Source: Cyclina sinensis (lineage: Eukaryota > Mollusca > Bivalvia > Venerida > Veneridae). From it: 64,000 bases of DNA. Below the pieces are notes generated by a model that saw only the letters and a list, made by a program, of their open reading frames with translations, searched no databases and was not told where the DNA came from. The stretch lies in NCBI GenBank assembly GCA_012932295.1, contig JAAONU010000001.1, positions 9,013,104 to 9,077,103 on the forward strand, written 5' to 3'. Shown here one piece after another: positions 54,818 to 64,000 of the stretch. The translations under genes were made by a program, and so were the position numbers. Each line of letters starts with the position of its first letter. Positions within the stretch are counted from its first letter, which is position 1.

Positions 54818-57800
54818 GTAATGTGTAGATAAGGCTTTTTCATTTAACACTGACAGAAGCAGTCTGTGAAAGGTATTTAAGGCATGAGGCTCTTTTTATA
54901 GCAACTTAGGCACTGCCTCAGGGGTTGGTATAAACAGCGAAATGAAGATTACATGGCGAAATGGGCGAAAAGGGCGAAATGATGATAAAAAAATTGAAAT
55001 ACTGTTATTATCCTTTTATTAAAGATAAAAGATCTAAAATTGATCAAAGGTTAATTGTTTTAAATATTTCATATGTTTTCAGACTTGATATAAATGAAAA
55101 CAATGTACGGTAAATTTCACTATGACCATTTGCTTTCAAGTTCTTGCTATGGCGAAATGAAAAAGAGTGACGGCGAAATGGAGAAAAATGTAGAACACAC
55201 TTCAATTTTTAATTACAATTAATCACTTATCGTTTTGTTAAACTGTCAAAACACATATGACTAGAAGTTGAATTAGTGAATTTATCTTTTGTTATGTATT
55301 TGAAAGACGTACTAAACATGGGCGAAATGGATCTAACTCGACGAAATGAAGATATAATCCTGATTACTCAGTTAGTATTTATTTTGGCAGTATTATTGGC
55401 AGTATCCTTCATTTAGGACCCATGACAAATGTCTTAATGAAAATGAGAGCAAGAATAGCTCATAAATGAGATTAGTTTCTTACCTGACAGTTACTAAAAT
55501 GACAGGAGCAGTAAATCTGCATTGAGTTGGCATTATATTTCCACTGCCTGTAATAATATTTTAGCTAGCTAGTAATTGAGGTTTGTAAGTTCAAATATTA
55601 GTTATATGAGACAGAGTTAATGTAAATGGTCACTTGCTAGCACTTACATATTTCTGATAGTGGGAGAGAGGATGGGGGAAGACTTAAGGTAACTATGGCC
55701 TTTGCTTCAGCACTTTTTTTCAGACTGGAAGTAGATGAGTATGTCATGCATCTGATGTTTCTTTCACTGATATTTCGACTCACTGTAATCACCTACTATC
55801 ACCTTGAACATGGAATATATAGGTTAGGGTTCATAATAGAATGAAGAACAATATAAAATGTCAACCAACTCTGTATGATATATGAATTGATATGCATGTT
55901 ATGATAGACTGTAGCATTACATTATGTTTACTGTTTTTACATATTTTTGTGTGTACATTTCAGTATGTTTGTTTGGACCAATGAGACAATTAATATATGG
56001 TCACATCTTGGAGGATTTTTTCTGTTTATTTTCTTCACACTGTATGATAACATAATAGAAATTCCACGCAACAATGGTAGTGTAGCAGACCATGTAATTG
56101 TAACAATTGGGCTCATATGTTACCAGGTATAAAGTGGTTGTGATTATTTTGCCTTTTGTAGAAAATTAAATGTGCATTTATTTAGATACAAAGAACAAGG
56201 AAATGGACTTCATCTTATATCACAAAAATGTAATTCTGTTGTGTCTATTAAATTTCTTCGAACCATTATGTCTACCGATACTTGATTGAATTTAGCAGAA
56301 AATGTTGTAATTTAGGTAAAGAAAGACAGAACATATTGTAGCAATGATTTTAGTAGTTAGACTTGAGTTTATTTAGTATGGCAGAACAAAACTGTAATAA
56401 CCTTTGTTGAATGCATCTTTCAGTTTTGTATGTTATGTTCTGCTGGGTTTCACATGTTTGGTTGTCACTCGGAGAGAGCAAGCAAGCGATGGTTAGCTGT
56501 AGATCTGGCTGGTATTTTAGTTGGTGTTATTGGATGCTACCTTCCTGCAGTGCATTATGCATTTTATTGTCTTTCAGTAAGTATGCTAGATATTATGTAT
56601 AATATAAATTGCTTAGTAAATTATCTGCTTAAAAGAGAATTTTGTAGAAACTTAAGTACCATATACTTGTGTTTAGCAGTCTTGTGGAAATTCTTAAGTA
56701 CATATTTTAAGATCTAGTAATTAAATTCAAATTAACAAACATCTACAGTATCATTTTACTGCTAATAGGGTTATATTAACTGTTTTAAATCAAAGGTTGA
56801 TTAAAACTTAGTTCAGCTATAAGTAAACTATGACTGTTTTAAAATCAAATGGTTGATTATAACTTATTTCAGCTATAAGTAAACTATGACTGTTTTAAAA
56901 TCAAATGGTTGATTAAAACTTAGTTCAGCTATAAGTAAACTACAAATGTAGACAGAGAAAAGGAACTTTAATCACTCCTCTTAGTGTTGAATAAATGGTA
57001 CATTGCCACTCCCCAGTTATCCAGCAAGTGCATTTTTAGTCTGACAGCTTGAAAAGGGCAGTTATTAATTATGCTACATCATATATTTCTTAAATTGAAA
57101 GGAATTTATTTGTTTGGTCAAAGAATTCAGATATATTTTAGATAATGATTTTTTCATATATTTCAGATATGGAGAGATATCTATTTATTCACTATAGCAG
57201 TATTAACAGGGCTGACCATTTTCGTACAGTTCCACCCACAGTATTTCCACCAGCATTGGTTCCGTCAGAGGGTAGCCGTGTATGTTGGCCTTGTAGCGTA
57301 TGGTGTTATCCCGGCAAGTCACTGGTACATCCTCAATGGTGGATGGGATGCTGAGATAGTTAGAGTATGAACTGTTTTGTTATTTGTATAATTTTGCAAA
57401 ATGGGTAGAGCTCAATGAAACCTTCTCAAGTTTTCCTTAAAATGATACAAACTATTGGTTTAACTTTGTATGTTGGTGTAGCTTGATATGGTGTCCTATT
57501 GGCATTTTTGTTTGATTAAACTGATTTGAAAACATCCTATACTGAATGAAATTATGAACATACACAAAGACAAGTTACTTTTACTGTTTTTTTTTTTTTT
57601 TTCAGTATTGAAATGAGTTCAATTAACTAAAAAAACAACATAAGTAAGTAATTATGATTTATTTGTTTCAGATTTTCATTCCAAAAGTTGTGACAATGTA
57701 CTGTCTTGGGATGTTGGCTTTTGCATTTTATATAACAAAATTTCCTGAAAGGTTTTTTCCAGGTAAGGTATTATACTGTTATTCCCATGTAAATCATAAA

Positions 57801-59398
57801 ATATCACCTGCACCTTTTCCTTCACTTTGATTTACCACACATTCACATGAGATTTCCATGAAATTGAAGGAATACTTAACTCTTTTTGCTAAGGATCTGA
57901 CTTTTTCTTAAATACAATATTAAAGATATTTAGTATGAGACAGACAAGATTTAGTCTTAATGCACTTTTTGTAATTAAAGTGTGACAGCCTTGTCAACAG
58001 ATCAAACAGAAAAGCTGATACTCTGCACTCATATTGTCATTTCACTTGACCATTTTGTCCGCCCATTTTCGTTACCTGTTGACTAATGATTACCTGTCAG
58101 TCAGTTGCAAAAGCAGTAGGTATTTACATCTGATACCTAGTAAAATTTGTATGAAACTGTCTTTAGAAATGTTGATATGTCACCTTGGGGACTGCTTATT
58201 TATATTTTATGCAACCTCAGATTGGTTGAAATGGCAGATAAAACAACAGGAATGCAGGTTCCAAAAGTCTCTTAATTGAATTGCTTAATTGACGGAAAGG
58301 TAGAATTGTGACAAGCATCCTATGTTCTTGCCTTGTCACAGAATATAAATTACAAAAACTTTAGTGACTCACTTTAATTCTGCAAGGGGTTTAATTTTTT
58401 GTTGGACCTAAACAGTTGTTGTGACAATGCATCATTTATCCAGTTATTCAGCTTATTTTGTAGAGTTTTATTTTAGAACACTTGGCAGTCTTAAAGTTAT
58501 CTGTACTGATGCCACTCTGTATATGAATTAAATTTAATTGCATGGAACAATTTTTATGCTTTCTTTTTTTATCATCAAGATTGATAATGTCATTGTTTTG
58601 CCCCCTTTATGAATTGTTTCAAGAAAAAACTGATTCAGAATTGCCAAATGAACATGTTACAGGTCTTTCCATCCAAGAACTTTTTCAAAATGACTAATGA
58701 GAAACGGTTCCAGTAGCATTGGACTAAACATGCTGATAGTATAACCTTTATCAGTACCTCTACCAGCTAGCACATAAAATCTCCATCTTGCACTCAACAT
58801 TCCATTTCTAAATGCCCCTTCAAACTTATGCTGAATTAGAATGATAATATACCACTGTAATCTTCACATTTCTTTTTTGTTGCAAATTTTCCATTTTAAG
58901 TGATCATATTTTCATACTGAATCATTCTTCTCAAATGTTAGACTTATTTTAAGGTTTTTTTTATCTAAATTTTTATGCTACCAAATCATTAAGCATGAAA
59001 AATGCTATTAAAATGTTGTCATATTTGCACTGTTTTTGGTATTCTGCTATCAGTGTATTTGTAAAAGGTCATATTTGCACTGTTTTTGGTATTCTGCTAT
59101 CAGTGTATTTGTAAAAGGTCATATTTGCACTGTTTTTGGTATTCTGCTATCAGTGTATTTGTACAAGTAGTTTGTACGATGTACAGGATTTGTTAAAGTT
59201 GATATTTGACAGTGTGAACATTGATCTATAAAGATGTGAAAATGACACGTGGTATATTATCTGATTTCAGGGTTATTCAACTTCCTTGGTAGCAGTCATC
59301 AGTGGTGGCATCTTATCATAGTAGTAGCATTCGCATTCTGGCACTCAGCTGGACGTGAACTTCTCTACTATCAAACTAGGCTAGAGTGCCATGTGTGA
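54561..59398 (+). CDS. PAQR3: PAQR3 (progestin and adipoQ receptor family member 3), six coding exons, 329 residues
   Basis: Join of 54561-54817, 55964-56126, 56424-56576, 57167-57364, 57672-57762 and 59271-59398; 990 nt, in frame throughout. PAQR3 (RKTG) is a seven-pass Golgi membrane protein that, in mammals, tethers Raf kinase and dampens ERK signalling. The read-out follows vertebrate PAQR3: PEFLKGNPYVTEGYR (GSLKDNPYITDGYR), TNETINIWSHLGGFF, CMLCSAGFHMFGCH, YGVIPASHWYILNGG, FPERFFPG and FLGSSHQWWH. The family's metal-site histidines are present: one in GFHMF and two in SSHQWWH. The N-terminal cytosolic part is about 24 residues longer than in human; the start is MM at 54,561, and Met2 is equally possible. 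An alternative last exon lies at 61,232 (separate entry). AATAAA at about 59,713 and 60,562 fit the end of the main transcript. Confidence 0.92.
54925..55350 (+). repeat. Scattered GGCGAAATG words in PAQR3 intron 1
   Basis: GGCGAAATG or close variants occur about eight times in 420 bp (near 54,953, 54,963, 54,973, 55,150, 55,172, 55,321, and weaker forms near 54,938 and 55,340). The spacing is irregular. It looks like a decayed simple repeat; function unknown. Confidence 0.5.
55964..56126 (+). CDS. PAQR3: PAQR3 coding exon 2
   Basis: SMFVWTNETINIWSHLGG to GLICYQ: the first membrane helix with the family-wide ETxNIWSH motif. Acceptor ATTTCAG, donor GTATAA, phase 0. Confidence 0.92.
56424..56576 (+). 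CDS. PAQR3: PAQR3 coding exon 3
   Basis: FCMLCSAGFHMFGCHSE to AFYCLS: second and third helices with a metal-ligand His in GFHMF. Phase 0 at both ends; donor TCA|GTAAGT. Confidence 0.92.
56780..56945 (+). repeat. 56-bp tandem repeat, three copies, PAQR3 intron 3
   Basis: The unit runs TGTTTTAAAATCAAATGG then TTGATTAAAACTTAGTTC and AGCTATAAGTAAACTA. Three adjacent copies with few differences, so the expansion is recent. Confidence 0.85.
57167..57364 (+). CDS. PAQR3: PAQR3 coding exon 4
   Basis: IWRDIYLFTIAVLTGL to WDAEIVR: helices four and five with YGVIPASHW. Acceptor TATTTCAG, donor AGA|GTATGA, phase 0. Confidence 0.9.
57672..57762 (+). CDS. PAQR3: PAQR3 coding exon 5
   Basis: IFIPKVVTMYCLG to FPERFFP plus one base of Gly: helix six. 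Donor GTAAGG, phase 1. It can join in frame either to 59,271 or to 61,232. Confidence 0.9.
59017..59167 (+). repeat. 50-bp tandem repeat, three copies, PAQR3 intron 5
   Basis: The unit starts GGTCATATTTGCACTG and ends GTGTATTTGTAAAA. Copies are practically identical, ending about 100 bp before the form A last exon. Confidence 0.88.
59271..59398 (+). CDS. PAQR3: PAQR3 last coding exon (form A)
   Basis: GLFNFLGSSHQWWHLII to YYQTRLECHV and TGA: helix seven with the SSHxxWH metal-site pair and a short tail. Acceptor GATTTCAG. Confidence 0.9.
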
Positions 59399-59712
59399 TG
59401 GCATTGTTCATATCCTATCCTATCCTGGCCGAGAAGTTGCTAATTTATTAGACTTTGGTTCTCAGAGCCTCAAGAGTTACTCTTATTAGACCATACTCAA
59501 GTTTTCATGTGTAAACCATTGATCTGCTGTCATAACTAGTTTGAATTTCGTCTGTTAAACCGCCATGAAATTACTTTAACATCAGACTAAGTGAAAATGA
59601 CGGTATTATTACTGATTGTCCTCTCAGTGGAGTGTATGTGTATTTAATGGGTAGAATAATTCTACTACCACATGAGGATTGTCAAGTGTAATGCAGTTAC
59701 TGAGCAACTATA

Positions 59713-59722
59713 AATAAATAAT
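59713..59722 (+). terminator. Poly(A) signal region of PAQR3 form A
   Basis: Overlapping AATAAATAA about 315 bp past the stop at 59,398. A second AATAAA at about 60,562 could give a longer 3' UTR. Confidence 0.5.
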
Positions 59723-61231
59723 ATTTATTGAAGACACATTGTAAAGCCACAACAGTTACTTTTTATTGATTAACACACATGCAACGTGTTAGATAACCAC
59801 AATTTCTCAGTTTAATCAAAATTTCTTTTTTAAAAAGTGATGTGTGACATATTTTCAACTGGGTAGTTTTTGCTTATGAAATACAGTGAACTTTTATAAT
59901 GTATGTGCTCAACTCAAATCAAAGATATAGTGTAGAATTGTTAGTTTGTTAATTGTTTTTAAACATGTTTAATATTACTTTTTTACTTGTTTGATGACAT
60001 AGACTGTAAAATGCTCTTTTTTGTAGAAATGAATCTCTTAAAATTGTGGTCCAATTTGATCTCTTTATATCTAGTTCTCAGATTGTCTTCAGAAACATTC
60101 CAGTAAATCTGTGCCCTCATTCTGTATTTTATTAATGTAATAGAAGATATTATAAACTTAAAAGAATCAGAAAAGAACATGGCAATTTATAGATACCAAT
60201 AAGATAAGGTCAAGAAGTACTAACAGGATTTGTCAGTCATAACACATCAGTTGAAGAAATTTTTTTTTATAGACATCATGGTACTTACATGCTTTTAATG
60301 TATAGTACTTACATGCTTTTAATGTATAGTAAGGCATTATTATGATATACTTATTTTGTAATTCACAATGAACTTTTATTTAACTTTTCTGGTCTTATAA
60401 GAATCATTATTGTTGTCTTTCTGTTTGTTTATATACTTTTATCATTTGCCTGTGATAAATTAAACATAATGCTGTTTTGTATTATAAAATGACTGTATAT
60501 TATGTTTAACATTCGTGTTTTAGAATCGCTTTGTACGGAAAAGTTTTAAATGAGGTTTGAAATAAACACTTATTGAACTGCCATAAACCTACCTTTGAAC
60601 AATTTCATTTGCTGAGAATCTTCCTGTTTTTTTTACTTAATGGACTTGTGCCAATATGATTGAGCAGGTGTACCATTCTGTCTGTCTGTTGCATTAATCA
60701 TGTACTTTTAAATCAACAATACTATTTCAAAATGTTGTTGGTAAACTGTTGCAAATTGACAAAAATCTGAGTGTTTAAGTACTAGTATTAAGATATTGTT
60801 TGTTTTATAACCTACTGCCCCACCCTAACCATGTATACACTGTCACAATCTCAAGAGATTTTAAAAGACTTCAGGCTTTTTTTTTTGTATTTACAGTTGT
60901 TTATGTATATTTTCTGTCTATATATTAAAGTAATAAAACTATCTGAGTTTTTTGTGCATTTTCTTTGCACAGGTGGATATGGTGGAGTATTTGCGTTACA
61001 TGCAACTGTATATAAGCAGGGCCTTAATATTATATATAAGTTGAAAAGATCTGGAATTAATTTTCAAAGGAATAGAAACTTGGTGGGAACGTACTTGTAG
61101 AATTCAAATTAGGTTGATTTGAAAATGCCAAGGTGAAGTTTAGTTTTGAAGAAAAAAGAAAAAAAGTTAAAAACAAGCAAACCATTGGGAGAAAGAACAT
61201 GTAGTATACTTAGAAACTATTTTATTTTCAG

Positions 61232-61371
61232 GATATTTCAACTTCTTGGGCTCCAGTCACAATGCCTGGCACATTGGTATTGTTGTGGCTTTTGTTTGGA
61301 TGCAGGTCAGCCTTCGGAAAATGATGATGTATCGCAAGCTCAAACCATGTTTCCCAGTTATGGACAGATGA
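61232..61371 (+). CDS. PAQR3: PAQR3 alternative last coding exon (form B)
   Basis: Acceptor TTTATTTTCAG, then GA completing the same split Gly codon, then YFNFLGSSHNAWHIGIVV, AFVWMQVSLRKMMMYRKL and a stop at 61,369-61,371. It is homologous to form A (FNFLGSSH, WH, IVVAF all shared) and in the same phase, so exon 5 can splice to either. The tail is longer and basic (RKMMMYRKLK), unlike the neutral tail of form A. It lies 1.8 kb past the form A stop and beyond that form's poly(A) signals, so this transcript would need its own 3' end. Confidence 0.78.
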
Positions 61372-61436
61372 CATGTAACAGTGTTGACAGATGACATTGT
61401 ACCCGAGAGGCACATTTCCATGTTGTTGATAGATAT

Positions 61437-62925
61437 TTATGTCTCCCTCCCTCTTGAGGAGACACTGTTTTTGCCCTGTCCATCTGTCCCACTTTGTTTC
61501 CATTTGATAACTAGAGTACCTTTTGACCTAGAGTCTTCAAACTTCATATGGTGATTGCCCTTATTGAATTACGGACCCCTATTGTTTTTGGGATATGTAG
61601 GTCAAAAGTCAAGCTCAGTGATCTTAATGTGAAAATGGTTTCCTCTCAATAACTGGAGTTCTTTTTGACCTAGTGTCTTCAAACTTCATAGGATGACTGT
61701 CCTTATTGAGTTACAGAAGCCTGTTGATCTTAGGGTCAGCCAGTCAAGGTCACAGTGACCTTACATGTAAAACTTGGGTGTCCACTCAATAAGTGGAGAG
61801 CCTTTTGGCAGAGAGTCTTGAAACTCCATATAATAATTGTCTTAAATGAGTAGAAGAGGCATATTGATTTTGGGGTCAAAGGTCACGATCTTTTACTTGA
61901 AATTGGTTTCTGCTCAATAACTTGAGTGCTAATTGACTCAGTCTTCAAACTTCATAGGATGATTGTCCTTAATAAGTAAAGGAAGCCTACTGAATTTGGG
62001 GTCACTCAGTCAAAGGTCAAGGTCACAGTGATCTTTAAATTGATATTGGTTTCTGCTCAATAACTTGAGTGCTATTTGACCCAGTCTTCAAACTTCATAG
62101 GATGATTGTCCTTAATGAGTAGCTTATTGATTTGGGGTCAGCCTGTCAAAGGTCAAGGTCACAGTGATCTTTATCTTGAGATTGGTTTCTGCTCAATAGC
62201 TTTAGTTCTATTTGACCCAGAGTCTTCAAACTTCATAGGATGATTGTCCTTAATGAGTAGAAGAAGCCTATTGATTTTGGGGTCGGCTGGTCAAAGGTCA
62301 AGGTCAGTGATCTTAAACTTGAAATTGGTTTCCGCTCATTAACTTGAGTGCTATTTGACCCAGAGTCTTCAAACTTCATAGGATGATTGTCCTTAATGAG
62401 TAGAAGAAGCCTATTGATTTTGGGGTCGGCTGGTCAAAGGTCAAGGTCAGTGATCTTAAACTTGAAATTGGTTTCCGCTCATTAACTTGAGTGCTATTTG
62501 ACCCAGAGTCTTCAAACTTCATAGGATGATTGTCCTTAATGAGTAGAAGAAGTTTATAGATTTTGGGGTCAAAGGTCAAGTCACAGTGATTTTTTACATT
62601 GAAATTGGTTTCTGCACATTAACTCGAGTTCTATTTGACCCAGAGTCTTTAAACTTCATAGGATGATTGTCCTTGCTGAGTAGAAGCCCACTGTTTTTGG
62701 AGTCAGCTGATCAAAGGTCAAGGTCACAGTGAACTTAAATATGAAAATGGTTTCCACTCAATTACTAGACATCTCTTTGACCCAGTCTTCAAACTGAATA
62801 GTATGATTGTCCTTGTTGAATAGAAGCCTATTGAATTTGGGTCTCTTCCACCCACTAATCGACCTCAGTCATCTCTTCTTTGCCCCTGTTTCAATTATGC
62901 GCTTGGGGGAGACATGCATTTTTTA
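61437..62925 (+). mobile_element. Hairpin-ended repeat with about 145-bp tandem core, 'ATGTCTCCC' family
   Basis: Left end: ATGTCTCC, then CTCCCTCTTGA, then GGAGACA (hairpin), followed by a CCTGTCCATCTGTCCC patch. The core has about nine units marked by GTCTTCAAACTTCATAGGAT and GTCCTTAATGAGTAGAAG and TCAAAGGTCAAGGTCA; units at about 62,220-62,500 are almost identical to each other. The right end GGGGGAGACAT is inverted relative to the left end. No coding capacity. It starts about 65 bp past the form B stop of PAQR3. Confidence 0.72.
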
Positions 62926-64000
62926 CAAAAACATTTAGTTAATTCAGCATATCAAAATGAGAACCTTGTTAAATGGTTTTGACAAATTGGTAGACATTCA
63001 TTTTTTGCAGAAAATAATATTTGAAGCCACAATTCACTAAAATTACTCTATGAATTGTCTGTGGACTGCAAAATCTTTTCAAGATAATTTCCTAGCCATT
63101 TTTTGGGGGTATATTTATGTAAACTCTTTTGCTTACATCTAACATCTACCTACCTTCAGGAAACTGTTTTTTGAAGGACCCAAGCAGATAACTTACAGTT
63201 AATTTTAAGGCATTATTTTAAGTTACTGATTTTGTGAACTATTTGCTCAAATCTAAATAAATTCTCTGAAACAAAGCTTCGTAAGTTTATTTTACTGGCT
63301 TATCAGCTCAACAGAGCACCCACCCTTTTTATGTACTGCATCCCTTTTATGTAAAGCCTTGAGCAGTGACACAACACAGGTTACTTTTTGACCATCTTCA
63401 TAATCTTGATTCTTGTTTGTCTTTATTTTGGAGGGTGGATCACAAGCATCATTAAGTCGGTCACTAATTCAGTGGAATAGACAATGCTTTGTGGAAAATT
63501 TTAGAACTCAAGTACTTATGGTTTCATACAAGAAGATTTTCCTATATATCTATGTTGCAATATATCAAGTATGGTAGTAAGCTTACTTCGATTCGAATTC
63601 TAAATATAGTTTACAGTGATATAATACTGGTGAAAAGAGGAGCGGTTATCAGCTACTGGCTAGTTTCAGCTTACCAATAGTCAATATGTGTCATGCGATT
63701 CCTTAGGCATGGCCAGTACTTGCCTATGGACATAACTTGAACAAACTTGATAGGATTCCACTAGATATTGCAACAAACCAAATTTCAAAGGATTAGCCTT
63801 GCAGTTACCGATGAGATTTTCAAGTGTTTGCCTGAATAAGTCTAAGATTTTCGATCCTTGGGGTGGAGCCAAAAATCACCAAAGGGCAAAATTTGAATAA
63901 ATTTGGTAGAGATCAATAAGACTGTTACACATAAAATATCTTAGCTCTTGGGCCCCATTGTTTCAGACAAGATTTTAATCTGCATGGAATGAAATTCTTT
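62926..64000. other. Right-edge intergenic stretch
   Basis: No coding exon recognised. From about 63,700 the words TTGAACAAACTTGATAGG and CTTGGGGTGGAGCC look like the core of a further AGCTCACCTG-type repeat that continues past the window. Confidence 0.4.

Noticed and set aside
60950..61020. Additional PAQR3 exon at TTTGCACAG|GTGGATATGG
   Set aside because: The acceptor looks fair but the coded peptide does not resemble any PAQR segment and no good donor follows.

Overview
This is a eukaryotic, AT-rich, intron-rich window, most likely from a bivalve mollusc. The reasons are spliceosomal introns with GT/AG borders, low gene density, LINE and SINE remnants, and many short dispersed repeats of the bivalve 'pearl'/HINE type: terminal hairpins around 140-165 bp core repeats. 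None of the protein-coding genes fits one reading frame, so I assembled them exon by exon from homology, splice sites and phase. All exon joins below keep frame.

Layout. (1) 1-6,675, minus strand: the 5' half of SLC39A11 (zinc transporter ZIP11), four coding exons, running off the left edge. (2) 7,017-9,820: remnants of at least three non-LTR retrotransposon reverse transcriptases, two on minus and one on plus. (3) 12,768-37,646, plus strand: a complete DOK7-type adaptor in eight coding exons (1,632 residues). It has the PH-PTB head and two YxxP CRK-docking motifs of DOK7, followed by a very long tail with IRS-like YxxM motifs. Intron 2 is 14.6 kb. (4) 45,071-52,613, plus strand: a tandem pair of genes for a small secreted protein with four EF-hand-like loops. 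The right copy is intact (135 residues). The left copy has an in-frame stop in its third EF-hand and a changed 5' end. (5) 54,561-59,398, plus strand: PAQR3, six coding exons (329 residues), with a second, paralogous last exon at 61,232-61,371.

Repeats fill much of the rest. At least six elements share one plan: a terminal hairpin, a GGAC-rich patch, tandem core repeats, and a second terminal hairpin. In one related family the hairpin sequence differs between copies while pairing is kept. Local minisatellites (45, 25, 56 and 50 bp units) lie in introns. The genes do not form a pathway together: zinc transport, receptor-tyrosine-kinase docking, calcium binding and Golgi membrane signalling are simply neighbours.

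The observations most worth follow-up are the DOK7 protein with an IRS-like tail, the duplicated PAQR3 terminal exon, the EF-hand gene pair with an apparent gene-conversion tract, and the covarying hairpin-ended repeats.
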